A model generated the notes under the pieces. That model saw only the letters and a program-made list of their open reading frames with translations. It made no database searches and was not told the DNA's origin. From positions 6,065,584 through 6,129,583 of the forward strand of contig NC_009142.1 in the NCBI RefSeq assembly GCF_000062885.1: a DNA stretch of 64,000 nt, written 5' to 3'. Of this stretch, positions 1 through 8,155 are shown one piece after another (positions within the stretch are counted from its first letter, which is position 1; every line of letters starts with the position of its first letter). Position numbers and translations under genes: made by a program. The stretch comes from Saccharopolyspora erythraea NRRL 2338 (lineage in GTDB: Bacteria > Actinomycetota > Actinomycetes > Mycobacteriales > Pseudonocardiaceae).

Positions 1-1
1 C

Positions 2-1309
2 GTCTTCCGGGCATCCGAACTCGGCGACGGGGCGCTGGCGACCGCCGGGGAGCGCGGTGTCGCGGTCGTGGTCGCGGCCCCGGAGGTGTCGTGGGGCCAG
101 CTCGCCGGTGTCGTCTACGGCCTGGTGCTGGAGGGGCGCGAGACCGAGGCCGGACGCGGGCCGACCGACCTGTTCGCGCTCGCCGACACGCTGGCCGGGT
201 CGGTCGGCGGGCCGGTGACCATCGAGGACCACCACTGCGGCGTGCTGGCCTACTCCAGCGAGCAGACCGGTGCCGACCCCGCCCGGCTGGAGACGATCCT
301 CGGACGCAGGGTGCCCGAGGCGGTGCGGCGCGAGCTGGCCGCCCGAGGCGTGTTCGAGCACCTCGCGGCGTCGGACCAGCCGCTCTTCGTGGAGCCGCTG
401 GAGGCGGGCGCGGGGCGCGGCCGAGCGGTGGCCGCCGTGCGGGCGGGCCGGGAGCTGCTCGGCTCGATCTGGGTGGAGACGCCCGCTCCGCTGGGCCCGG
501 CGGGCGAGACCGCGCTGGTCAACGGGGCGCGCACGGCCGCGCTGCACATGCTGCGCAGTCGCGCGAGCGCGGACCTGGAACGCCAGATCGAGTCCGACCT
601 GGTGATCGGGCTCGTCGAAGGCGACGGCGACCCCGCCGCCGAACTGAGCAGGCTGGGATTCCGGGGGGCGAGCTTCCGGGTCGTGGCGGTGCAGGCCCAC
701 GACGGCGGCGAGCACGCCGCGTCGGCGCTGCTGGCCTTCGAACGCGCGACGACCGGGTTCGGCTGGACGCGTCCGGGGCGCAGCGCCCTGTTCGCCAACA
801 CCGTCTACACGGTCCTCCCGTACGACGAGGCGGCCCGCGCCCGCGAGTGGGTGCGCACGCTGGCGCGCGACATCCCGTCCGGGATCACCGTGCTCGCCGG
901 GATCGGCGGAGCCGCCGGACCGGGAGAGCTGGTGAGCAGCAGGCAGGAGGCCGACGAGAGCCTGGCGCTGCACGCCGCCCGCGGCGGCGCCGAGGTCGCC
1001 GTGGTCTACGACGACGACTGGCACGAGATCCTGCTCCAGCGGCTGCGCCGGGCCGCGGGCGCCGGCCGCCAGCCAGCCCGCGGCCCCGTCGCCCGGCTGC
1101 GCCGCCACGACGAGGTCCACGGGACGCACTACGCCGAGACGCTGCGCGCGTGGCTGGAGTGCCAGTCCGACCTCGCCGCGGCCGCGGCGCGCCTGGGCAT
1201 CCACCCGAACACGGTCCGCAACCGGATGCGGAAGATGGCCGAGATCGTCCCGCTGGAACTGGACGACCCGGACGCCCGGCTCGCCATGATCATCGCCCTG
1301 GCTGTCTAG
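2..1309 (+). CDS. PucR-family transcriptional regulator, 5' end outside the window
   Basis: The frame is open from the first bases of the window, so the real start lies upstream; the GTG at 68 is internal. The visible N-terminus (ELGDGALATAGERGVAVVV...) matches the PucR N-terminal sensory domain. The C-terminus (about residues 360-410 of the visible part) is the PucR-type helix-turn-helix: YAETLRAWLECQSDLAAAA followed by LGIHPNTVRNRM. A GGDEF-like central region lies between. PucR proteins regulate purine or allantoin catabolism and other nitrogen or amino-acid pathways. The convergent neighbour is a PuuE-like deacetylase, which makes a purine or allantoin link plausible but unproven. The gene ends at a TAG directly before a dispersed intergenic repeat. 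Confidence 0.85.
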   Translation, partial: VFRASELGDGALATAGERGVAVVVAAPEVSWGQLAGVVYGLVLEGRETEAGRGPTDLFALADTLAGSVGGPVTIEDHHCGVLAYSSEQTGADPARLETILGRRVPEAVRRELAARGVFEHLAASDQPLFVEPLEAGAGRGRAVAAVRAGRELLGSIWVETPAPLGPAGETALVNGARTAALHMLRSRASADLERQIESDLVIGLVEGDGDPAAELSRLGFRGASFRVVAVQAHDGGEHAASALLAFERATTGFGWTRPGRSALFANTVYTVLPYDEAARAREWVRTLARDIPSGITVLAGIGGAAGPGELVSSRQEADESLALHAARGGAEVAVVYDDDWHEILLQRLRRAAGAGRQPARGPVARLRRHDEVHGTHYAETLRAWLECQSDLAAAAARLGIHPNTVRNRMRKMAEIVPLELDDPDARLAMIIALAV

Positions 1310-1315
1310 ATTCCA

Positions 1316-1428
1316 AAGCAGCGAAGCCGCTTGGCCCACCCCCGCATTTTTCGCGGCGTATGGCTGGATACGTGAGAAAAAGATCCCGGAGCCAGAGGGC
1401 GCCTGAGGTTCCGCCACCCGCGCCGCCA
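1316..1428. repeat. Dispersed intergenic repeat, copy A (uninterrupted)
   Basis: Three blocks recur in the coaE-rpsA gap: 1316-1346 matches 5146-5176 (31 nt identical), 1381-1407 matches 5233-5259 (27 nt identical), and 1403-1428 matches 6208-6233. The spacers between blocks differ. Here the blocks are contiguous; in the other copy an insertion sequence separates block 2 from block 3. It lies between two convergent genes and has no coding capacity. Confidence 0.8.
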
Positions 1429-1460
1429 AGCAGGATGAGTCGGTTCAACGACAGCTCAGG

Positions 1461-2318
1461 CTATGCCGAACGCAGGTAGTGCTCCGCGATGTCGTCGCTG
1501 GTGGTGAGCCACACGCCGGGGTGGTTCGCGACGTGCTCCAGCGCCTGGTCCAGGTACTTGGCCCGGAAGGGCTGGCCGATGACGAAGGGATGCAGGGCCA
1601 GCGCCATCACCCGGCCGCTGCCCGCCGCGTCGGCGTGGAGCTGCTCGAGCTGGTCCTCCACGATCCGCACGAAGTCCGGCCCGCTGAGGCTCTTGCCCAC
1701 GAACAGGCTGATGTCGTTCAGCTCGATGGCGTAGGGGACGCTGAGCATCCCCGGTGCGTTCAGCCGGTACGGCTGGTCGTCGTTGGTCCAGTCGAGGACG
1801 TAGCTCAGGCCGAGCTCGGCCAGCAGCGACGGCGTCTGGAAGCTCTCGGTGAGCCCCGGTCCCATCCACCCGCGCGGCCGGCGACCGGTCGCCTTCTCGA
1901 TGGTGCCGACGACCTCGCCCAGGTAGGCGCGTTCCTCGTCGGCTGGCAGGTCGGCCTGGAACGTGGAGTTGTTCTTGCCGTGGGCCAGCCACGCCCAGTC
2001 GCGGGCCAGCCCGGCCTCGACGATCTGCGGGTACCGCTCGACCACGTCGGAGTTGAGCAGCGCGCTCGCGCGCATCCCGTGCCGGTCGAGGCTGTCGACC
2101 AGCCGCCACAGGCCCATCCGAGGCCCGTAGTCGCGCCATCCGTAGTTCAGCGGGTCCGGCACCAGCCGCGCGGTGCCCTCGAAGATGCTCGTCGCCGGGC
2201 GGTCGACCCGGTAGTGCTCGATGTTCACGCCCACGTAGAAGGCGACCCGCGCACCACCCGGCCAGTGGATCGGCTCCCGCTCCACGATCGGGCTGTAGCC
2301 GAAGAGTTCGTTGTCCAT
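1461..2318 (-). CDS. Polysaccharide deacetylase-family protein, PuuE (allantoinase)-like
   Basis: A 285-residue NodB-fold protein. The segment WMGPGLTESFQTPSLLAELG followed by LDWTNDDQPYRL is the signature of the PuuE/allantoinase-like branch rather than of chitin or peptidoglycan deacetylases, and no signal peptide is seen, so a cytosolic amidohydrolase acting on a small metabolite is likely. NodB-fold enzymes use a metal bound by Asp/His; LALHPFVIG near residue 240 carries the C-terminal catalytic-type His. The PucR regulator next door suggests a nitrogen-catabolic role (inference). Start: ATG at 2318; a GTG at 2327 would add three residues, and neither has a strong Shine-Dalgarno site. Confidence 0.75.
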   Translation of the reverse strand: MDNELFGYSPIVEREPIHWPGGARVAFYVGVNIEHYRVDRPATSIFEGTARLVPDPLNYGWRDYGPRMGLWRLVDSLDRHGMRASALLNSDVVERYPQIVEAGLARDWAWLAHGKNNSTFQADLPADEERAYLGEVVGTIEKATGRRPRGWMGPGLTESFQTPSLLAELGLSYVLDWTNDDQPYRLNAPGMLSVPYAIELNDISLFVGKSLSGPDFVRIVEDQLEQLHADAAGSGRVMALALHPFVIGQPFRAKYLDQALEHVANHPGVWLTTSDDIAEHYLRSA

Positions 2319-2481
2319 GGCACCCACGGTGAAACATTCACACAGATGTGAAGGTCAAGCGCGAACCCGGAGACGGTGCGGTTCGGCCAATCTGAGCCGC
2401 TCGAATTGTGCGAAATCCACAGCGACTTCGCCGCCAGCCGGAGCCATGCTCGTCGCTGTCGGAGCAGGAGAGGTGGAGGAC

Positions 2482-3735
2482 ATGCGCGAGGACGGGATGG
2501 ACCGGGCCCCGGAGAAGGTCGTCGTGGTCGGTGCCGGTGTGGTCGGGCTGTCGACGGCGTGGTTCCTGCGGGAGCACGGCGTCGAGGTGTCGGTCGTGGA
2601 CCGGCGGGCGGTCGCCGCCGGTGCTTCCTGGGGCAACGCCGGATACGTCTCCCCCGGGTTCACCGTCCCGCTGCCCGAACCCGGCGTCCTGCGCTACGGG
2701 CTGCGCTCGCTGACCGACCGCGACGCGCCGCTGTACGTGCCCGCATCAGCCGACGCCGGGCTCTGGTCGTTTCTCGCCCGGTTCGCCCGCCACTGCACGG
2801 CGCGCGCATGGCGCCGGTCGATGGAAGCCTTCGCACCGCTCAACGCCGCCTGCCTCGGAGCGTTCGACGAGCTGGCCCGGGGCGGTGTGCGGGCTCGCGC
2901 GGTGCCCGCCCCGATCACCGCCGCGTTCGAGCGGCGCGAGCAGGTCGCCGAGCTGCGCCACGAGTTCGAGAAGATCCGGCAGGCCGGGCAGGACGTCGAG
3001 TTCAGCGAGCCGGACATCGCCGAGGTCGACGTGCCCCAGCTGTCCTCGCGCATCGAGGCGGTGCTGCGGCTGGAAGGGCAGCGCTTCGTCGACCCCGGCG
3101 AGTTCACGCGCGCCCTCGCTCGCGGTGCCGAAGCGCGCGGGGCGAGCATCCGCACCGGTTTCGCCGTGCGCGACGTGTTCCGCAGCGGCTCGCGGCTCGT
3201 CGTCAGGAGCGAACAGCACGACGGGATCACCGCCGACGCCGTGGTGCTGGCGACGGGCGCGTGGCTGTCGCCGCTGGCCCGCGGGTTCGGCGTCCGCAGG
3301 CAGGTGCGCGCGGGGCGCGGCTACTCCTTCACCGTCCCGACCGAGCATCCCGTTCCCGGGCCGGTCTACCTGCCCGCCGTGCGCGTCGCCTGCACGCCCT
3401 ACCAGGGCGCGATGCGGGTCGCCGGGACCATGGAGTTCCGCGACCCCGACGCACCGCCGGAGCCGGCTCGCATCGAGGCGATCGTGCGCTCGGCCCGTCC
3501 GCTGCTGCGCGGCGTCGACTGGAGCGCTCGCCAGGACGAGTGGGTGGGGCCGCGGCCGGTGACCTCCGACGGGCTCCCGCTCGTCGGCGCCACCCGCATG
3601 CCGGGCGTCTTCGTCGCGGGCGGGCACGGCATGTGGGGTCTGACGCTGGGGCCCGTCACGGGGCAGCTGCTGTCGGAGCAGATCGTGTGCGGCAAGCAGC
3701 CCGCCGCGCTGCGACCGCTCGACCCGCTGCGATGA
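2482..3735 (+). CDS. FAD-dependent oxidoreductase, D-amino-acid dehydrogenase (DadA)-like
   Basis: A 417-residue DAO-superfamily flavoprotein. The N-terminal VVVVGAGVVGLSTAWFLREHG is the dinucleotide-binding motif (GxGxxG, about residues 12-20) and ASWGNAGYVSPG is the typical DadA FAD-contact segment. The C-terminal PVTSDGLPLVGAT and GGHGMWGLTLGPVTGQLLSE complete the fold. Such enzymes oxidatively deaminate D-amino acids (or glycine/sarcosine relatives) to keto acids at the membrane or in the cytosol. The start at 2482 has AGGAG 11 nt upstream; ATG 2497 is an alternative, and longer upstream extensions lack family similarity. The stop overlaps the ATG of the next small gene (ATGA), so they are translationally coupled. 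The exact substrate is not readable. Confidence 0.8.
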   Translation: MREDGMDRAPEKVVVVGAGVVGLSTAWFLREHGVEVSVVDRRAVAAGASWGNAGYVSPGFTVPLPEPGVLRYGLRSLTDRDAPLYVPASADAGLWSFLARFARHCTARAWRRSMEAFAPLNAACLGAFDELARGGVRARAVPAPITAAFERREQVAELRHEFEKIRQAGQDVEFSEPDIAEVDVPQLSSRIEAVLRLEGQRFVDPGEFTRALARGAEARGASIRTGFAVRDVFRSGSRLVVRSEQHDGITADAVVLATGAWLSPLARGFGVRRQVRAGRGYSFTVPTEHPVPGPVYLPAVRVACTPYQGAMRVAGTMEFRDPDAPPEPARIEAIVRSARPLLRGVDWSARQDEWVGPRPVTSDGLPLVGATRMPGVFVAGGHGMWGLTLGPVTGQLLSEQIVCGKQPAALRPLDPLR

Positions 3736-3878
3736 GCACCGACGAGATCTCGGTGGACGAGCGGGAGGAACTGGACTGGCTGCGCCGGGAGAACCGGCTG
3801 CTGCGGGTCGAGAGGGACATCCTGCTCAAGATCGCCACCGAGTACACCCTCGAACGCGCGGAGCCGCCCCGGCGCTGA
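3732..3878 (+). CDS. 48-residue coiled-coil peptide, IS3 OrfA-tail-like
   Basis: A short ORF starting in an ATGA overlap with the DadA-like gene. It contains a heptad leucine pattern (ELDWLRRENRLLRVERDILL) that closely resembles the leucine zipper at the C-terminus of IS3-family OrfA proteins (LRRENRELRxERDIL). No helix-turn-helix and no OrfB lie nearby, so it is not a working transposase gene. It may be a decayed IS3 fragment captured as a coupled gene, or a genuine small dimerising protein that happens to share the zipper. It ends one base before the convergent coaE stop. Confidence 0.55.
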   Translation: MSTDEISVDEREELDWLRRENRLLRVERDILLKIATEYTLERAEPPRR

Positions 3879-5081
3879 TCACACCGCGGGCGGTTCCCAC
3901 CCGGTGCGCGACGCCCATTCCTCCGCCCGCGGCAGCGCGTCGGCGAACCACGGCTCCTTCGCCTCGGTGTAGGCATCGGGGTTGGAAGCGTGTCGTTGCG
4001 CGGCCTCGCGCTTGATCCGCAGGTACTCCTCGCGGGCATCGTCGTCAGCGCGCAGCCAGTCGCGGAACAGCAGCGCGTAGCGCCAGCCGGGGCCGCCCGC
4101 GACACGCACGTGCAAGTTGGCGTAGCGGCCGGGGTCGGCTGAGACGTGCACGCGCTTGGCCCACTGCCCCGGGGCGGGCGCGACCGGGTGGGGGTTGTCG
4201 CCGCGGATCTCGGGCACCACCGGGAAACCGGCCCGCGCCAGCGGCTCGGCGAGCCCGTCGGCGGCGGCCATCGAGCGGACGGTGAGCTGGAGGTCGACGA
4301 CGTCCTTGGCGGGCAGGTCCGGCACCGACGTCGACCCGACGTGGTCGGCCCGCACCACGGCGTCCCCGGCCGCGCGCTCCACGCGGGCGAGCAGGCGCCG
4401 CGCGGTGCGCGGCCACTCCGGGTCCGGCTCGACCAGGACCGGCGACCGCTCGGGCGGCCGGGTCCGCAGCCGCACGTTCGCCTCGAAAGGCACCAGCCGG
4501 TCCGCCCACAGCGCGTCGACCGCGGCGTGCACGTCGTCGACCGCCCCGCTGTTGTCCAGCCACACGTCGGCCGCTTCGCGGCGCTGGTCCTCGGTGGCCT
4601 GCGCGCGGATGCGGGCCCTGGCGTCGGACTCCTCGAGGCCGCGGTCGACCAGCCGCCGCACCCGGTCCTCGACCGGCGCGTCGACGATGACCACCAGGTG
4701 GTAGCTCGGCGCGTAACCGAGCTCCACCAGCAGCGGCACGTCGTGCACGACGATCGCGTCCTCGGCGGCCTGCTCCATCAGCTCGGCGGTCCGGGCACCG
4801 ACCCTCGGGTGCACGATCGCGTTCAGCGCCGCGCGGGCCTCGTCGTCGCCGAAGACCCGACGCGCCATCGCGGGCCTGTCGAGCGCTCCGTCGGCGTCCA
4901 GGACGTCGCTGCCGAACCGCTCCACCACCGCGGCCAGCCCGTCGCTGCCCGGCGCCACCACTTCCCTGGCGAGCACGTCGGAGTCGATGACGACGGCGCC
5001 GAGATCGGCCAGCCGCTTCGCCACCGTGGACTTGCCCGATCCGATCCCGCCGCTGAGTCCCACGCGCAACACCCGGCCCAT
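3879..5081 (-). CDS. coaE: Dephospho-CoA kinase fused to a GrpB domain
   Basis: A 400-residue fusion. Residues 1-200 are CoaE: the P-loop GLSGGIGSGKSTVAKRLADLG, the DSD acceptor segment and HDVPLLVELG, which phosphorylate dephospho-CoA at the 3'-OH in the last step of CoA synthesis. Residues about 220-395 are the GrpB/UPF0157 domain (nucleotidyltransferase-like: DHVGSTSVPDLPAKDVVDLQL, then YANLHVR and LLFRDWLR). The fusion is common in actinobacteria and matches mycobacterial CoaE; the role of the second domain is not established. The start ATG at 5081 puts the P-loop close to the N-terminus as is usual; the longer upstream frame has no family similarity. rpsA lies upstream on the same strand but is separated by the repeat and the IS element. 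Confidence 0.93.
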   Translation of the reverse strand: MGRVLRVGLSGGIGSGKSTVAKRLADLGAVVIDSDVLAREVVAPGSDGLAAVVERFGSDVLDADGALDRPAMARRVFGDDEARAALNAIVHPRVGARTAELMEQAAEDAIVVHDVPLLVELGYAPSYHLVVIVDAPVEDRVRRLVDRGLEESDARARIRAQATEDQRREAADVWLDNSGAVDDVHAAVDALWADRLVPFEANVRLRTRPPERSPVLVEPDPEWPRTARRLLARVERAAGDAVVRADHVGSTSVPDLPAKDVVDLQLTVRSMAAADGLAEPLARAGFPVVPEIRGDNPHPVAPAPGQWAKRVHVSADPGRYANLHVRVAGGPGWRYALLFRDWLRADDDAREEYLRIKREAAQRHASNPDAYTEAKEPWFADALPRAEEWASRTGWEPPAV

Positions 5082-5259
5082 CTTGCCAGCCGCCCTCCGC
5101 ACCGGCGCCGGAGGCGAGGCGCCAAGACCTGCCTTTCGATCCTCGAAGCAGCGAAGCCGCTTGGCCCACCCCCGCAACCGGCACCGCCGCGGGTTCTCAG
5201 GCGTCCTCTGGCGAGGCGTGATACGCGAGAAAAGATCCCGGAGCCAGAGGGCGCCTGAG

Positions 5260-6207
5260 TGCCTGTTTTTGATCCCCGGGGGTGGGGTGGAAGAGGGCCT
5301 TTGCTAGTGATCGTGACACCACATCAAGATCGACACAGCAAAGGCCCGATCCGTTTGTACACCACAACAGCCCAGGACAGCTCTACCGCCCGCCCACACC
5401 GCTACCCGACCGACACCACCGACGCCGAGTGGGCGTTGATCGAACCGCTGCTGCCCACTCCGGCGTGTGAGACCTCCAGCGGCGGTCACCCGGAACAGCA
5501 CCCGCGTCGCGACGTGGTCGATGCCATCCGCTACGTCATCGACAACGGCTGCAAATGGCGCGGACTGCCCGCGGACTTCCCTCCGTGGCAGACCGTCTAC
5601 GGCTTCTACAACCGCTGGAGCCGCGACAACGTCGTCCTCGCCCTGCGTGACAGCCCGCGCGAGCAGATCCGCACCCGCGCCGGACGCCACCACCAGCCCA
5701 GCGCGGGCGTCATCGACTCCCAATCCGTGCGCGCCGCCGAAACCGCGGGCCGCGACACCCGCGGCTACGACGCGGGCAAGAAAGTCAACGGACGCAAACG
5801 ACACATCACCACCGACACACTGGGCCTGCTGCTGGGCGTGTGTGTCACCGGAGCCCACGTCACCGACCGACGCGGCGCCGAACTCCTCCTGCGCTACCTC
5901 CGTAAAACCCAGCAGCGGCTCAGCCTGCTGCGGGCCGACGCGGGCTACGCGGGCCGCCTGATCACCTGGGCGGACACCGCCCTGGGCATCACCCTGCACA
6001 TCGTCCGCAAAATCACCGGACAGATCGGTTTCCAGGTACTACCCCGACGCTGAGTCGTCGAACGCACCCTGTCCTGGATCACCCAAGCCCGCCGCACCAT
6101 CCGCGACTACGAACGCCTGCCCGCCCACTCCGAAACCGTCATCAACTGGGCCGCCATCACCCTCATGACCCGCCAACTCACCCACCAACCAAGATCAAAA
6201 ACAGGCA
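5260..6207 (+). mobile_element. IS5-family insertion sequence, about 948 bp
   Basis: Perfect 15-bp terminal inverted repeats, TGCCTGTTTTTGATC at 5260-5274 and its complement at 6193-6207. Flanks read CTGAG on the left and CTGAG on the right, so the target duplication is CTGAG if the inverted repeat starts with T, or TGA if one further base pair (G/C) belongs to the repeat. A TGA-type (TNA) duplication would suit IS1031-like IS5 elements. It carries one transposase frame, now interrupted. It landed between coaE and rpsA without touching either gene. Confidence 0.88.
5307..6207 (+). pseudogene. IS5-family DDE transposase with an in-frame stop
   Basis: The N-terminal half reads YPTDTTDAEWALIEPLLP, a DUF4096-type start domain, then GCKWRGLPADFPPWQTVYGF. 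The first catalytic Asp is in VIDSQSV and the second in LRADAGYAG. At 6051-6053 a TGA replaces the Trp codon of the RRWVVERT motif; the frame reopens as VVERTLSWITQARRTIRDYE and NWAAITLMTRQL. The catalytic Glu lies just after this stop, so the shortened product cannot form a DDE site. The most likely start is GTG 5307 or 5313 (TTG 5355 also possible). No other disruption is seen, so the mutation is recent. Confidence 0.88.
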
Positions 6208-6266
6208 CTGAGGTTCCGCCACCCGCGCCGCCACGCAAGGCGAGCCGAAGACAGCTCGGACAGCAA

Positions 6267-6299
6267 GCGGCCCCGCAGCTCTTCGAGCTGCGGGGCCGC
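6267..6299 (-). terminator. Hairpin downstream of rpsA
   Basis: A perfect 15-bp stem (GCGGCCCCGCAGCTC) with a three-base TTC loop, 23 nt past the rpsA stop. No U-tract, as is common in high-GC actinobacteria. It protects rpsA transcription from running into the IS element. Confidence 0.8.
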
Positions 6300-6321
6300 C
6301 TCGCGCTATGCCGTTACCGGA

Positions 6322-7827
6322 TCACGCACCGCCGGAGAGCTTCTCCCGCAGCGCGGCGAGCTGGGCGTCGCTGGCCAGGGAGCCGGCGTCCTCCTGCTGC
6401 TCGGCCGGAGCCGACGAGTAGTTCCCGCCCTGCTCCTCGGCACCGCTGCCGCCGCCGGTCGCGGCCTGGGCCGCGGCCTCCGCGTCGGCCTCGGCCGCCT
6501 TGGCGACCTGCTTCATGTGGGCCTCGTAGCGGGCGTGGGCCTCGGCGTACTGCCGCTCCCACTCCTCGCGCTGGGCCTCGTAGCCCTCCTGCCACTCCTG
6601 GGTCTCGACGTCGAAGCCCTCGGGGTAGATGTAGTTGCCCTCGTTGTCGTACTCGGCGGCCATCCCGTACTGGGTGGGGTCGAACTCCGAGTCCGGCGTG
6701 AAGCCCTCGTTGGCCTGCTTGAGCGACAGCGAGATGCGGCGGCGCTCCAGGTCGATGTCGATGACCTTGATCATGACGTCGTCGCCGACCTGCACGACCT
6801 GCTCCGGGATCTCCACGTGGCGCTCGGCCAGCTCGGAGATGTGGACCAGGCCCTCGATGCCCTCGTCGACGCGGACGAACGCACCGAACGGCACCAGCTT
6901 GGTGACCTTGCCCGGCACGATCTGGCCGATCGCGTGGGTGCGGGCGAACTGGCGCCACGGGTCTTCCTGGGTGGCCTTGAGCGACAGCGAGACGCGCTCG
7001 CGGTCCATGTCCACGTCGAGGACCTCGACGGTGACCTCCTGGCCGACCTCGACGACCTCGCTCGGGTGGTCGATGTGCTTCCAGGACAGCTCCGAGACGT
7101 GCACCAGACCGTCGACACCACCGAGGTCCACGAACGCACCGAAGTTGACGATGGAGGACACGACGCCCTTGCGGACCTGGCCCTTCTGCAGCTGGTTGAG
7201 GAACTCGCTGCGGACCTCGGACTGGGTCTGCTCCAGCCAGGCGCGGCGGGACAGGACCACGTTGTTGCGGTTCTTGTCCAGCTCGATGATCTTGGCTTCG
7301 AGCTCGCGGCCGACGTAGGGCTGCAGGTCGCGGACGCGGCGCATCTCGACCAGCGAAGCGGGCAGGAAGCCGCGCAGGCCGATGTCGAGGATGAGGCCGC
7401 CCTTGACGACCTCGATGACGGTGCCGCGCACGGGCTCGTCCTTCTCCTTGAGCTCCTCGATGGTGCCCCAGGCGCGCTCGTACTGCGCACGCTTCTTGGA
7501 GAGGATCAGCCGGCCTTCCTTGTCCTCCTTCTGGAGGACCAGGGCTTCGACGAAGTCGCCGACGGTGACGACCTCTGCCGGGTCGACGTCGTGCTTGATC
7601 GACAGCTCGCGGGAGGGGATGACTCCCTCGGTCTTGTAACCGATGTCGAGCAGCACCTCGTCACGGTCGACCTTGACGATGGTGCCCTCAACAATGTCCC
7701 CATCGTTGAAGTACTTGATGGTCTGGTCGACGGCGGCGAGGAAGTCCTCCTCCGTCCCGACGTCGTTCACTGCGACCTGCGGCTTGGTGGCGGCTGCAGT
7801 CGGGACGGTGGTGGTGTCGGTGGACAT
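6322..7827 (-). CDS. rpsA: 30S ribosomal protein S1
   Basis: 501 residues, starting MSTDTTTVPTAAATKPQVAV. Four S1 RNA-binding domains follow one another, near residues 38-107, 125-190, 211-279 and 296-364 (for example GDIVEGTIVKVDRDEVLLDIG and KGVVSSIVNFGAFVDLGGVDGLVHVSELS shortened here to their cores). A C-terminal Ala/Glu-rich tail ends in ALREKL. S1 binds mRNA on the small subunit and helps initiation. The length and four-domain form are those of actinobacterial S1 rather than the six-domain E. coli form. The start ATG at 7827 matches the family; the frame upstream is untranslated leader. It lies next to polA and coaE as in Mycobacterium. Confidence 0.97.
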   Translation of the reverse strand: MSTDTTTVPTAAATKPQVAVNDVGTEEDFLAAVDQTIKYFNDGDIVEGTIVKVDRDEVLLDIGYKTEGVIPSRELSIKHDVDPAEVVTVGDFVEALVLQKEDKEGRLILSKKRAQYERAWGTIEELKEKDEPVRGTVIEVVKGGLILDIGLRGFLPASLVEMRRVRDLQPYVGRELEAKIIELDKNRNNVVLSRRAWLEQTQSEVRSEFLNQLQKGQVRKGVVSSIVNFGAFVDLGGVDGLVHVSELSWKHIDHPSEVVEVGQEVTVEVLDVDMDRERVSLSLKATQEDPWRQFARTHAIGQIVPGKVTKLVPFGAFVRVDEGIEGLVHISELAERHVEIPEQVVQVGDDVMIKVIDIDLERRRISLSLKQANEGFTPDSEFDPTQYGMAAEYDNEGNYIYPEGFDVETQEWQEGYEAQREEWERQYAEAHARYEAHMKQVAKAAEADAEAAAQAATGGGSGAEEQGGNYSSAPAEQQEDAGSLASDAQLAALREKLSGGA

Positions 7828-8155
7828 CAGGTGGGTTGCTCCGGTACGGATAGTGGTCGCTGGATCTGCATTGTGGGCGCACCCTGGGTTCCTCGCCCCG
7901 GCGGCCACCGGCCCCGGCTCCGCACGAGGCGGTCCGGCGAGGTGATCCGACGGGGAACGGTGCTCTCCGGTCGTCGATGTCCGGGTGTGAACCCGGCGTG
8001 GACGTCCGGACAACAAAGAGACCCACGGCGCGGCCGGTATCGTACGCGCTTTCTCGATCGCTGGGCAAACCGCGGTGCACCCGGGCACCCCGGGCCGCCC
8101 CGCGAGGAGAATGCTCCATGAACGAGCAATACCCAGGATAGTCGGAGGCACACCT
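7828..8155. promoter_or_regulatory. Divergent intergenic region between rpsA and a methyltransferase gene
   Basis: 328 nt between two divergent starts, so promoters for both must lie here. The rpsA leader on the minus strand is long, as is usual for a ribosomal-protein gene. Imperfect dyads are present (for example around 7978-8010), but no clear -35/-10 pair or known riboswitch could be recognised. The methyltransferase Shine-Dalgarno site GGAGG is at 8144-8148. Confidence 0.5.

Larger units (their letters stand above)
5146..6233. repeat. Dispersed intergenic repeat, copy B, split by an insertion sequence
   Basis: Blocks 5146-5176 and 5233-5259 match copy A at 1316-1428; the third block resumes at 6208-6233 after the inserted element. 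Removing 5260-6207 plus one copy of the target duplication restores the contiguous arrangement of copy A (GCGCCTGAGGTTCCGCC). This gives an internal reference for the pre-insertion sequence. Confidence 0.8.

Noticed and set aside
6517-8121. 534-codon plus-strand frame opposite rpsA
   Set aside because: Shadow of a highly conserved ribosomal gene; Asp/Leu/Val-rich composition comes from reading its codons backwards.
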